49,851 nucleotides of DNA from Bacteroidota bacterium (GTDB lineage: Bacteria; Bacteroidota; Bacteroidia; Cytophagales; Cyclobacteriaceae): contig JAFDYY010000022.1 of NCBI GenBank assembly GCA_018267195.1, forward strand, positions 1 through 49,851, in the 5' to 3' direction. A program made the translations under genes and the position numbers. The notes beneath the pieces were generated by a model. The model ran no database searches. It was not told the DNA's origin and saw only the letters and a list, made by a program, of their open reading frames with translations. Shown piece by piece: positions 30,646-39,520 of this stretch (position 1 is the stretch's first letter; every line of letters begins with the position of its first letter).

Positions 30646-33603
30646 ATGACACCTTCCTTTTTTTGGAACTCGTGGCGCAAGCCTGAACGAATCGTATTTT
30701 ATCTTTTTGTTGTCGTTGCGTTAGTCTTCCTTTTATTGTTTTGGAAAAGCTGGTGGGTTACTCCTGAGCCGGTAATGCAATTCGATAACTTTCAGCAGCT
30801 TGAAAAAATTGAAACCATCTCCCGCACGTTTCAGGTCGGCACTTTTAAAGTAGCCGTACCGGCAAACGCCTACTTGATTTTTGAAAGCTTGCAAGGCAGC
30901 TTGCTGCACCCCAACAAAATAGCTTCCTATTTTTTTATATCTGCCTTGTTCATAGCCTTTGCAGGATTTATGGCCGTGGTGTCAACGCTCAGCCGTTTTT
31001 ATTTTTTGGGAGGCATGGGGCTGGCTGTTATCTGGCTAGCCGGCCTTGGCCTAAATACATTAGAAGTATTTGGCATGTCGGGCCAAACGCCCACCATTGT
31101 GTCGGTACTTTTATTTGCCGCTTTAGGTTTTTATTTCAACTCATATAATAAAGGACTTTCGCTGGGGGTTCGGCTGCTGCTGTTTTTTACTGTTGTCTTT
31201 TGCTGGGCAGGTATCCTCTGTTTTTTTAGTCATGTAAATGAACCTTTGTTGCACCTTTCGGTGAATGAGTTAATGGTAGGCATTACGGTAAGCATTGTAT
31301 TCATTGTAGTAGTGGCTCATGAATTGATAGCCGGGGCTGTATTTATTGCAGCCGGCACAAAATCACCCAGAACCCTCATTCACTTTTTACTGCTCAGTTT
31401 TTTTTATTTAGTCAATGTGGCTTTACTCTATGCCTCGAAAACCGGGCTGGTAGGTTGGAGTTTCCTTCCGGTTAACTCATTTTTCTTATTAACTCTTTCT
31501 GCCACCTTGGGGGTGGTAGGATTTATCAGTGCTTCGCGGCAGGGTGTTCTTTCTCATGAGCCGACAGCATCCTTGCTCTATTTTTCTTTGTTGATCGTAA
31601 CCTTTGCCACGCTGGGTTTTTTAAGCGCTACCGCCAGCGATATGATGCTCGATGCTTTTGAAGTGATCGTGTTGGCCGCCCATTTTGCCTGCGGCCTTAT
31701 TTTTCTGGTCTATGTTATCGCCAACTTTGGCCCTCTTCTGGCCTCCGGCAGAAGCGCGCATAAAGTTTTATACAAACCCGAAACCATGCCACTCTTTACC
31801 TTCCGCATCATGTCGTTAATTGCCACCTTCGCCATTATCTCGCTGGTAGCTTCCTGGACAAGGTATGTTGACCAGGCCACCGCCACGTTCTTTAACCTAC
31901 GGGGCGATTTATACCTGACTCAAGGAGATGATGCAAAGGCAGAAGCCAATTACAAACAATCCATCCGGTACCGAAATCAAAATAAGCATGCCCATTATGC
32001 CCTTGCCACGCTTTATAATTTACGTTACGAATCTTTCAACGAAAAAAACGAATATCAAAAATTAGTAGAACTCACACCCGACCCCAAAGCGTATATTAAC
32101 CTGAGCGAAATTTTTATTCAACAAAAAAATGAACTGAGAAGCAACCTGTTGCTTAGCGATGGGCTGAAAGCTTTTCCCAAAAGCGCTGAATTAAAGAATG
32201 CGTTGGGTCTTTCATTCCTAAAATTTAATTCAGCCGACTCCGCCTTGCATTATTTCCAATCGGCTTTGAAAGAAGGATCCATTAATCGTGTAGCAAAAAC
32301 CAACTATCTGGGCACCTTGGCTTATTTTCATCTGGCCAATCCCGATTCCGCTTCGTGGGGCAGCGCCCTAGACGGGATTGCCGTAAACCGGTTGGCACTG
32401 GCCACACCCCACTCCTCAGCTATCCCGGCAGAAATTAAAATTCCAACCGACACCGTTCTGAATGTTTACCAAGCTGCTTACTATGCCAATTATTTAATCC
32501 GTCACCCTAGCGATACCGCATTGATTCACCACATCAGCAGTCTGTCTCAAAAATCTTGCAATGACGATTTCAACGAAATACTTTCCCTATCCGTTGCCCA
32601 TGCTCTTTATCAGTGCGGAGAGGTAAAAGAAGCACTGAAAAGAATGCGCAAAATTATCTACCGGTATGCCAATGCGGAATACGCCTATCAAACGGGCATT
32701 TGGTTGCTCGAGCAAAATAATCCGCAGGTAGCAACTGTCTATTTTGAAAAAGCAACTGATAAAAAAATGACAGCCGCACTGGTTCTGAAGGCACTGGCAA
32801 CAACCGAATCGGGCAAATGGAAAGAGGCTTATTTTTTGTGGGATAGTTTGTCTCATCTGAAAAATAAAGAAACGGCAGCCTTGGCCGTTAGCCTGAAAAA
32901 AGTTTTAAGTACCGATATAAAAAAAGCCGATCAACTTAGCGAGGAAGAAAAATATTACTTCTGCCGGTACCAAATTCCGTTACCCGATTCCGCCTCATTT
33001 ACCCATGTGGTAAGCCTGATACAAAATGAAAAATTAAAAGCCATGGCGTACATAGACCGGGCTGTACAATGGGTTCGTTGGGATGAACCCGCTCAAGCTA
33101 TTCGCTGTTTAAATCGTGCCGCGTCTTTTAATGATGCCGAGCGTCAAAATAAAATTCATTCTCTTCGGATGATGCTGGCAGCTGAACAGCACGATGTTAT
33201 TTTCCTGAAAACGAATGCTGCCTGGACAACAAACCTGAAGCCGTATGAGAAAGTTTTTGTGGAGGCCGTGCTAGCCCGGGCCGATGGGAACGAATCGGTG
33301 GCGCACTCCAAGTTCAATTACCTCGCACAAGCGAATGATCAGTTTGAAGAAGGACTGGTAGCCGCCTCGCAATTCTTTACCCAAGATTCAACGCGCAGGC
33401 TACATCATTTTTCGCTATTGGTAGATGGCCTGCTGGCCAAACCTCATTCTGTAAAAATCTTAAAACAATATATTGTACAGGCTGCCTTGCTGGGCTTGGG
33501 GCAGGAAGCCCAAGAGGCACTAGACAAACTACAAACCATTTTGCCCGAAGCGTTGTTTAAAAAATTCATTAATGAACATCCGGGTTTATTTAACAATCCT
33601 TAA
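30646..33603 (+). CDS. Polytopic membrane protein with TPR-rich C-terminus
   Basis: A 985-residue protein. The N-terminal 400 or so residues hold about 11 hydrophobic segments, followed from about residue 425 by a long soluble part with TPR repeats (FNLRGDLYLTQGDDAKAEANYKQS, HAHYALATLYN, AELKNALGLSFLKFNSADSALHYFQSA). It has no catalytic motif I can see. The soluble part probably faces the periplasm or cytoplasm as a protein-interaction platform. I start at ATG 30646 rather than the TTG at 30637. It follows gatC by 14 bases; no link to gatC is implied. Confidence 0.75.
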   Translation: MTPSFFWNSWRKPERIVFYLFVVVALVFLLLFWKSWWVTPEPVMQFDNFQQLEKIETISRTFQVGTFKVAVPANAYLIFESLQGSLLHPNKIASYFFISALFIAFAGFMAVVSTLSRFYFLGGMGLAVIWLAGLGLNTLEVFGMSGQTPTIVSVLLFAALGFYFNSYNKGLSLGVRLLLFFTVVFCWAGILCFFSHVNEPLLHLSVNELMVGITVSIVFIVVVAHELIAGAVFIAAGTKSPRTLIHFLLLSFFYLVNVALLYASKTGLVGWSFLPVNSFFLLTLSATLGVVGFISASRQGVLSHEPTASLLYFSLLIVTFATLGFLSATASDMMLDAFEVIVLAAHFACGLIFLVYVIANFGPLLASGRSAHKVLYKPETMPLFTFRIMSLIATFAIISLVASWTRYVDQATATFFNLRGDLYLTQGDDAKAEANYKQSIRYRNQNKHAHYALATLYNLRYESFNEKNEYQKLVELTPDPKAYINLSEIFIQQKNELRSNLLLSDGLKAFPKSAELKNALGLSFLKFNSADSALHYFQSALKEGSINRVAKTNYLGTLAYFHLANPDSASWGSALDGIAVNRLALATPHSSAIPAEIKIPTDTVLNVYQAAYYANYLIRHPSDTALIHHISSLSQKSCNDDFNEILSLSVAHALYQCGEVKEALKRMRKIIYRYANAEYAYQTGIWLLEQNNPQVATVYFEKATDKKMTAALVLKALATTESGKWKEAYFLWDSLSHLKNKETAALAVSLKKVLSTDIKKADQLSEEEKYYFCRYQIPLPDSASFTHVVSLIQNEKLKAMAYIDRAVQWVRWDEPAQAIRCLNRAASFNDAERQNKIHSLRMMLAAEQHDVIFLKTNAAWTTNLKPYEKVFVEAVLARADGNESVAHSKFNYLAQANDQFEEGLVAASQFFTQDSTRRLHHFSLLVDGLLAKPHSVKILKQYIVQAALLGLGQEAQEALDKLQTILPEALFKKFINEHPGLFNNP

Positions 33604-33663
33604 CCACCCCCTCATTGTACCCTGAAATTATTCTCTCATCTTTACATTCTTAACTATTAAAAA

Positions 33664-34746
33664 ATGGAATTGAAGTCCGTACCTCTACAACAAGTTCATG
33701 AAAAGCTGGGCGCCAAAATGGTGCCGTTTGCCGGGTTTACTATGCCTGTGCGCTACTCCAGCGACATTGAAGAACACATGGCCGTGCGCAACGGAGTTGG
33801 CGTATTTGATGTGAGCCACATGGGCGAATTTAAAGTAGAGGGTCCTCAAGCGTTGGATCTGATCCAGCGCATCACCAGCAACGATGCCTCTAAACTAATA
33901 GACGGCCAGGCTCAATACACCTGCCTGCCCAACGACCAGGGCGGCATTGTTGATGATTTAATTGTGTATAAAGTCAAGGACGAGGAGTATTTCATTGTAG
34001 TGAATGCCGGCAACATTGCTAAAGACTGGAATTGGTTTGTTAAACACAACACGCGCGGAGCCGTTCTAAAAAACATTTCCGATGACATTTGTCTTTTTGC
34101 TGTACAAGGACCGAAGGCAACAGCCGTTCTGCAGAAACTTACCGGCACGGATTTAAAAGCCATCAAGTACTATCATTTTGCTATCGGAGAGTTTGCCGGG
34201 GTGCCCCATGTAATGATGAGCAATACCGGCTACACCGGAGCCGGGGGCTTTGAAATATATGTGAATAAAACGGCAGCTGAAAAAATATGGTACGCTATTT
34301 TTGAAGCCGGCAAGGAAGATAACATTAAGCCGATCGGCTTAGGCGCCCGCGATACCCTTCGCCTGGAAATGGGCTTTTGTTTGTATGGCAATGATATTGA
34401 CGATTCCACTTCGCCTCTGGAAGCCGGGCTGGGGTGGATTACCAAGTTTACAAAAGATTTTACGAATGCTTCTTTTTTGAAAAAACAAAAAGAAGAAGGC
34501 ATACAAAAAAAACTGATTGGATTTAAAATGAATGACAAAGGAATTCCCCGCCACGGCTATCTATTAAAAAATGCAGCCGGAAGCGAAATCGGTCATGTTA
34601 CTTCGGGTACGATGTCGCCTGTATTAGGAATAGGGATTGGGTTAGGTTATGTGGCTACCGAACATGCCAAGCCCGAAACAGAAATTTTTGTGGATGTGCG
34701 GGGTAAGTTGCTGAAAGCAATCGTCTCAAAAACGCCTCTGATTTGA
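33664..34746 (+). CDS. gcvT: Glycine cleavage system T protein
   Basis: GcvT (aminomethyltransferase, 360 residues) transfers the methylene group from aminomethyl-lipoyl-GcvH to tetrahydrofolate. Seen: [50 protein letters not shown] with the folate-binding region, [13 protein letters not shown], and the C-terminal barrel [21 protein letters not shown]. Length is standard. gcvH and gcvP are not in this window, the usual split arrangement in Bacteroidota. Confidence 0.97.
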   Translation: MELKSVPLQQVHEKLGAKMVPFAGFTMPVRYSSDIEEHMAVRNGVGVFDVSHMGEFKVEGPQALDLIQRITSNDASKLIDGQAQYTCLPNDQGGIVDDLIVYKVKDEEYFIVVNAGNIAKDWNWFVKHNTRGAVLKNISDDICLFAVQGPKATAVLQKLTGTDLKAIKYYHFAIGEFAGVPHVMMSNTGYTGAGGFEIYVNKTAAEKIWYAIFEAGKEDNIKPIGLGARDTLRLEMGFCLYGNDIDDSTSPLEAGLGWITKFTKDFTNASFLKKQKEEGIQKKLIGFKMNDKGIPRHGYLLKNAAGSEIGHVTSGTMSPVLGIGIGLGYVATEHAKPETEIFVDVRGKLLKAIVSKTPLI

Positions 34747-34830
34747 TCCGCATCCAATTTGAAAATGCGCCCGGAGAATGTTGGCTAAATGTAAATTTCT
34801 AATTTTCTAATCGGCACACCATCCAATTGA

Positions 34831-35532
34831 ATGAAAACCATTGACGTTTGTCTCAGCCCCGAGTTAATGCACCTATACGAGGTACGCAACCGCACCGTAG
34901 TAGCAGTTGATATTTTACGGGCCACCTCTTGCATGGTTACGGCATTGGCTCATGGAGCCGAAAGCATTACTCCATTCGCCCAGATGGAAGAATGTTTAAA
35001 TATGAAAACTAAAGGCTACCTCACATCCGGTGAGCGGGATGGGAAAAAAGTAGATGGGTTTGACAAAGGAAATTCTCCGTTTGAATATATGGGCGATCAG
35101 GTGCGCGGGCTAAAGATTGCTTTTACCACTACCAATGGCACGCAAGCCATTGAAAAATCGAAAGGAGCCAAAGAAGTGATTATAGGTTCATTTTTAAATT
35201 TAAGCTCTGTGGTAAAATACCTTTTGCTGGGCGAGAATAATGTGTTGATAGTTTGTGCCGGTTGGAAAGGGCGTGTAAATCTGGAAGACACTTTATTTGC
35301 CGGGGCTGTAGTAGAAAAGTTAAAAGATTATCTGGGGCCTGATTGCGATGCCCCGCTGGCTGCACGCCATTTATACAATCTGGCTAAAGATAATATGGCC
35401 GGATTTTTAAACGACTCTTCGCATGTTAAGCGTCTCAACCGGCTTAATATTTATCGCGACTTTGAGTTTTGCCTTTCGGTCGATCAATATAAAATACTGC
35501 CGAGGTTAGAGAACGGAGTGTTAGTAGCTTAA
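34831..35532 (+). CDS. comB: 2-phosphosulfolactate phosphatase
   Basis: This 233-residue ComB-family phosphatase hydrolyses 2-phosphosulfolactate to sulfolactate, known from coenzyme M synthesis in archaea and from sulfolactate metabolism in bacteria. Motifs are VVAVDILRATSCMVTAL, SGERDGKKVDGFDKGNSP, TTNGTQAIE, GSFLNLSSV and VCAGWKGRVNLEDTLFAG. In Bacteroidota the product could feed sulfonates used for sulfonolipids, but the other com genes are not here. It ends the long plus-strand run and is convergent with the pirin gene. Confidence 0.92.
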   Translation: MKTIDVCLSPELMHLYEVRNRTVVAVDILRATSCMVTALAHGAESITPFAQMEECLNMKTKGYLTSGERDGKKVDGFDKGNSPFEYMGDQVRGLKIAFTTTNGTQAIEKSKGAKEVIIGSFLNLSSVVKYLLLGENNVLIVCAGWKGRVNLEDTLFAGAVVEKLKDYLGPDCDAPLAARHLYNLAKDNMAGFLNDSSHVKRLNRLNIYRDFEFCLSVDQYKILPRLENGVLVA

Positions 35533-35556
35533 ATTAATTTCGTAAATACCTCGCAA

Positions 35557-36273
35557 TCATTCGCCCATCATGGGTACATCCATTACGAGTAGTTCGCAAT
35601 CCGCATTGGCACGGATCATGATGTTCTCTGTTTCCCAAAGCCCATAGCCATCGCGTTTGCTCAAGAGCTGGCCGCTAACAGATACCTCGCCTTCTATTAC
35701 AAATAGATACACTCCGTTTCCCGGTCGGCTAATCGTGTACTCGGTTTGAAATCCATTTTTTAGGTTCGCCAGAAAAAATTTAGCATCCTGATTAATTTTT
35801 ACCCCTTCTCCGGTTTCTTCACCGGATACAATCAACTGAAGTTTATCTTCCCGGAGACGGGGATCAAACGTTTTTTGATCGTAGCGGGGCGCAATGTTGT
35901 GTCGTTTGGGAAAAAGCCAAATCTGAAGAAAGTTAACTTTTTCATTTTTGTTCTTATTGTACTCCGAGTGCTGAATGCCCGATCCGGCACTCATAATCTG
36001 CACATCGTTTTGTCTGATCACGGTTATGTTGCCCATGCTGTCGCGGTGTTCTAAATCGCCCTGTAGTGGAATCGAAATAATTTCCATGTTATCGTGCGGG
36101 TGAGTGCCAAAGCCCATTCCGCCTTCTACCACATCGTCATTTAGTACACGCAAGGCACCAAAATGTACCCGGGCAGGATCATAATATTGAGCAAAACTAA
36201 ATGTATGGTGGCTATCGAGCCAGCCATGGCGGGCATGGCCTCGTGTATGGGCTTTATGCAGTACGGTTTTCAT
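35557..36273 (-). CDS. Pirin family protein
   Basis: A 238-residue bicupin of the pirin family. The metal site in the N-terminal cupin is GFGTHPHDNMEIISIPLQGDLEHRDSMG (two His, one His, one Glu), and SAGSGIQHSEYN is the second signature. The C-terminal cupin is the shorter YhhW-like form (VYLFVIEGEVSVSGQLL). Members have quercetin 2,3-dioxygenase activity in vitro; the natural role is unsettled. It is the third gene of a minus-strand set with a HAD phosphatase and an esterase. Confidence 0.92.
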   Translation of the reverse strand: MKTVLHKAHTRGHARHGWLDSHHTFSFAQYYDPARVHFGALRVLNDDVVEGGMGFGTHPHDNMEIISIPLQGDLEHRDSMGNITVIRQNDVQIMSAGSGIQHSEYNKNKNEKVNFLQIWLFPKRHNIAPRYDQKTFDPRLREDKLQLIVSGEETGEGVKINQDAKFFLANLKNGFQTEYTISRPGNGVYLFVIEGEVSVSGQLLSKRDGYGLWETENIMIRANADCELLVMDVPMMGE

Positions 36274-36321
36274 AGTTGACAGTACTACAAATCGGAGAGC
36301 TAAAAAGTTTCAACGGGGATA

Positions 36322-36942
36322 TTATCCGGCCAAGAGAATATTTTTTTCCTTCAATACACTTTTCAGTTGATCGGCCGATTGAAAATGAATGCCATGAATG
36401 CCCATGCTTTCTGCGCCCAGCACATTGCGCTGGCTATCATCTATAAAAATGGATTGAGTTGGTTCAATGGCATACCGGTCTAACAAGATTTTGTAAAACT
36501 CCGGAAAAGGCTTGCGTGTTTTTTCTACCCCCGAAACCACAATGCCTTCAAACCAATGCAGGAAATCAAAATTTTGCAAAGCCCACGGAAAGGTTTGTGC
36601 CGACCAATTGGTAAGTGCGTACAGTTTATATTTTTTAGAATCGGCCAGTTCGCGCAAAATCTGCACGGTGCCCGGAATCGGTCCGTTAATGGTTTCTTGC
36701 CAGCGACCATACCAGGCTCTAATGGGCATTTCGTGGTGAGGAAATTTGGCCAGCAGTTCTTCGGTGGCTTCTTCAAACGAACGGCCGGCATCTTGTTGTT
36801 CGTTCCAATCGCCTGTGCATATCGTAGATAAAAACCAATCTATTTCTTCTTCCGTTTTAAATATTTTACGGTAAAGGTAGCGTGGGTTCCAGTCAATCAG
36901 CACCCCGCCTAAATCAAAAATGATCGTATCAATTTTATGCAT
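36322..36942 (-). CDS. HAD family phosphatase, YihX-like
   Basis: A 206-residue HAD hydrolase with motif I IIFDLGGVLIDWNP (the second Asp replaced by Gly, as in the YihX/epoxide hydrolase N-terminal class), motif II YALTNWS, motif III lysine RKPFPEFY and motif IV FIDDSQRN. YihX of E. coli is an alpha-D-glucose-1-phosphatase; the substrate here is not known. It starts 9 bases after the upstream esterase gene. Confidence 0.88.
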   Translation of the reverse strand: MHKIDTIIFDLGGVLIDWNPRYLYRKIFKTEEEIDWFLSTICTGDWNEQQDAGRSFEEATEELLAKFPHHEMPIRAWYGRWQETINGPIPGTVQILRELADSKKYKLYALTNWSAQTFPWALQNFDFLHWFEGIVVSGVEKTRKPFPEFYKILLDRYAIEPTQSIFIDDSQRNVLGAESMGIHGIHFQSADQLKSVLKEKNILLAG

Positions 36943-36951
36943 GTCTATAAA

Positions 36952-37770
36952 TTATCCTTGTTTTCCAAAAGCCCATATTAAGAAAGAAGGCCATGCTTCG
37001 GCCCAAGTTTGTAAATTATGTTGGCCTCCTTTTATTTCCAGGTATTGAATATCGTGAAAGGGGCGGTATCCTTTCTTAGTCAGCTCTACGATTAAATCCA
37101 AGGTGTCATCTATCGAATCAATAATACCATTTTTATTTCGGTCATTCTTTTCATCTTCCGTTCCGGCTTGAAACCAGAACTGCAACCCGTCTTTCTTTTT
37201 TCCCGATTTAATTTGCTGGTGCATAATTCGATCGCGCGCATCCGAGTACAACCGGCTTTGGCTGTCGCGTTTGCGCCACCAAAAAGAACCACTAAAAGCC
37301 CCGGCCTTAGAAAACAGTTTAGGGTAATTCCAGGCTACATCTACTGCGCTCAGTCCGCCCATAGAGCAACCGGCAATGGTATGTCTTTCCTTGCGGATAG
37401 GATACCGATATAATAAGTAGGGGATTAATTCAGTTACCAAATATTGTGTGTAGGCTTTGGCCTTACTGCCGCGTTTCAAATAATCTCGTTTAGCGGCCAC
37501 CCCATATTCCTGCATCCGGTTTCCCGCTACCACGGCCGCAACGATAATGGGGTCTATGATTTTTTCGGCTGTAAGCTTTTCCAGCGTTTCTTTTACTTTT
37601 AGTTTTTCTAAATCCTGTCCATCGTTTAGCAGCAACAGCGGATAATGAGTTCCTTCCGTTTTTTGGATGGGCAAGAGCAGGTTTACATCTACTTCGCGGG
37701 TAAGCAGTTTTGAAAATATCCCGGTCATTTTCTCCTCAGTATAAAAAGGTTCGGTTATTTCTTTTTCCAC
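36952..37770 (-). CDS. Putative esterase, Fes/esterase D-type
   Basis: This 272-residue alpha/beta hydrolase belongs to the putative-esterase family (PF00756-type). The nucleophile elbow is IAGCSMGGLSAVDVAW (GxSxGG), the likely acid Asp follows in DEKNDRNKNGIIDS, and the catalytic His is in KGGQHNLQTWAEAW. No signal peptide is seen. It starts with GTG and is divergent from a second esterase-type gene on the plus strand, 82 bases away, so both may serve one pathway. Confidence 0.85.
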   Translation of the reverse strand: MEKEITEPFYTEEKMTGIFSKLLTREVDVNLLLPIQKTEGTHYPLLLLNDGQDLEKLKVKETLEKLTAEKIIDPIIVAAVVAGNRMQEYGVAAKRDYLKRGSKAKAYTQYLVTELIPYLLYRYPIRKERHTIAGCSMGGLSAVDVAWNYPKLFSKAGAFSGSFWWRKRDSQSRLYSDARDRIMHQQIKSGKKKDGLQFWFQAGTEDEKNDRNKNGIIDSIDDTLDLIVELTKKGYRPFHDIQYLEIKGGQHNLQTWAEAWPSFLIWAFGKQG

Positions 37771-37795
37771 GGTTGATGAAATGGTTTTTATTTTC

Positions 37796-37828
37796 CAAAT
37801 TTAAAGGCTGCAAAAATAATGAATCCAA
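37796..37828 (-). promoter_or_regulatory. Promoter of minus-strand esterase unit
   Basis: On the minus strand, TTG (37826-37828) is followed after 22 bases by TAAATTTG (37796-37803), an exact -7 match, 25 bases before the GTG start of the esterase. Confidence 0.5.
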
Positions 37829-37852
37829 TCCTTTACTGACTAACAACCTTCT

Positions 37853-38563
37853 ATGCCAAACGAATATTTGCATCGGTGGTACTCCCCCAATCTAAACCGC
37901 GATATTGATGTTTTGGCTTTTGGCCATCGCGGCTATCCGGTCATCTTGTTTCCCACGTCTATGGGGCGTTATTACGAAAACAAAGATTTTAAATTAATTG
38001 ATAGTGTAGCCTGGTTTTTAGATGAAGGCCTGGTAAAAATTTATTGCCCGGATGGGGTCGATACCTTGAGTTGGTACAATAAATCCATTCATCCGGCAGA
38101 CCGGGTGCAAAACCATATCTGGTACGACCAGATGTTGTTGCATGAATTGGTCCCTCTGGCGCAACGCGAAACAGGTGTGAGCCGGGTAGCTACAGCCGGT
38201 TGCAGTTTTGGCGGATACCATGCTACCAATTTTGCTTTCCGCCATCCGGAAGTAGTAAAGTATGTATTCAACATGGGCGCCTCGTTTGATATTAAAGACC
38301 AACTGGATGGCTACTATGACGACAACGTATATTTCAATAACCCGCCCGATTTTATACCTAGTGCTCAAAATAATTTTTTTTCAGACCTACTGGTGGTGCT
38401 GGGCACCGGCACACACGATATGTGCTGGGATGCCAATGTAAAAATGGCCAACATCCTGCAATCGAAAAACATTCGCCACTGGCTGGATGTGCGCCCGAAT
38501 GCCCCGCACGATTGGCCGGCCTGGAGAGAAATGTTTCCACATTATTTGTCGCTCATTAAATGA
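37853..38563 (+). CDS. Esterase family alpha/beta hydrolase (ligase operon)
   Basis: A 236-residue cytoplasmic alpha/beta hydrolase of the esterase family. Conserved parts are GHRGYPVILFPTSMGRYYENKDF at the N-terminus (no usual HGG oxyanion), the nucleophile elbow VATAGCSFGGYHATNFAF and the acid/His regions LVVLGTGTHD and APHDWPAWREMFPH. This form is regularly seen beside ATP-grasp and carboxylate-amine ligases. It is the first gene of a four-gene unit and ends in an ATGA overlap with the next hydrolase. A role in removing or transferring an acyl/peptidyl group made by the two ligases is inferred. Confidence 0.85.
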   Translation: MPNEYLHRWYSPNLNRDIDVLAFGHRGYPVILFPTSMGRYYENKDFKLIDSVAWFLDEGLVKIYCPDGVDTLSWYNKSIHPADRVQNHIWYDQMLLHELVPLAQRETGVSRVATAGCSFGGYHATNFAFRHPEVVKYVFNMGASFDIKDQLDGYYDDNVYFNNPPDFIPSAQNNFFSDLLVVLGTGTHDMCWDANVKMANILQSKNIRHWLDVRPNAPHDWPAWREMFPHYLSLIK

Positions 38564-39489
38564 GGAAATGCTTTTTCTTTTTCGTGTTTGTCGGTGTTCC
38601 CTTTTCGGGTATTTCAAAACCCATCCATAATACACTGGCTATTTCAGCAGGAGGAATCAACCAATGGATAAAAATAGATTCGGAAGACGACACCTATCCT
38701 GTTTTGCTATTTCTTCATGGCGGCCCGGGCAACTCGGTCATTCCTTATGCCTCTAAATTTACAGACCGGCTTCAGCAACATTTTATATTAGTCTTGTGGG
38801 ACCAACGCGAAACGGGTGAAACAAAAAAACTAAATACATCACCCTTGTCTTTGAATGTATCTCTTTTTGAGTCGGATGCAGTAGAAGTGATTCATTATTT
38901 GCAAGAACGGTTTCATCAAGACAAGATTTACCTGGCGGGCCACTCGTGGGGCGGTTTTTTGGCCTTGCAGGTAGCCTCGCACCACGCCCACTTGTTAGCG
39001 GCATGCCTGGCGGCCGCACCGATGGTAAGCCAACTGGAGAGCGAACGGTTAGCCCTGCAAAAAATGAAAGAAGTAGCTGCCCAAGAAAAAAACACAATGG
39101 CGCTTCCGCAATTGAATACTATACAGATTCCTTTTAAAAATGGTAAGCAGTTATACTTTCACCGGAAATGGCTCAGCGAATTAATAGACCGGCAAAAGGC
39201 TCCTTTCAGCCAAGCGTATGTAGAAAATTGGGCTATAACGTGGCTACCTCTTTTTAACGAAGCATCTTTCATCAATTTTTCTATTACTGCTCCCGAGATA
39301 AAATGCCCGGTCTATTTTTTGGCAGGAACCAATGATTATCAAACTTGCTCCAGTCTCACAAAAAATTATTTCGAAAAACTGAAAGCACCGAAAAAAGAGT
39401 TATTTTGGTTCAGTCAATCGGCACACCTTTTAAACCTTACCGAATCGAAGAAATTTCAAGAAATAATTATTTCTACTCTTGCCCAATAA
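38560..39489 (+). CDS. Alpha/beta hydrolase, proline iminopeptidase-like
   Basis: A 309-residue alpha/beta hydrolase with an N-terminal hydrophobic stretch (MRKCFFFFVFVGVPFSG), probably a signal peptide or anchor. Catalytic features are FLHGGPGNSVIPY (oxyanion), LWDQRETGET, the nucleophile elbow LAGHSWGGFLALQVA, the Asp in YFLAGTNDYQT and the His in SQSAHLLNL. The HGGPG plus DQR combination is that of proline iminopeptidases and related peptidases. It overlaps the esterase stop and is 31 bases before the ATP-grasp gene. Export would put it apart from the other products of the operon, which is odd. Confidence 0.85.
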   Translation: MRKCFFFFVFVGVPFSGISKPIHNTLAISAGGINQWIKIDSEDDTYPVLLFLHGGPGNSVIPYASKFTDRLQQHFILVLWDQRETGETKKLNTSPLSLNVSLFESDAVEVIHYLQERFHQDKIYLAGHSWGGFLALQVASHHAHLLAACLAAAPMVSQLESERLALQKMKEVAAQEKNTMALPQLNTIQIPFKNGKQLYFHRKWLSELIDRQKAPFSQAYVENWAITWLPLFNEASFINFSITAPEIKCPVYFLAGTNDYQTCSSLTKNYFEKLKAPKKELFWFSQSAHLLNLTESKKFQEIIISTLAQ

Positions 39490-39520
39490 TAATGTGACCT
39501 AAATCTAAAATTTAAACACC

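Noticed and set aside
33604..33663. Glycine riboswitch before gcvT
   Set aside because: Only 60 bases separate gcvT from the upstream gene and no riboswitch-like stems are seen.
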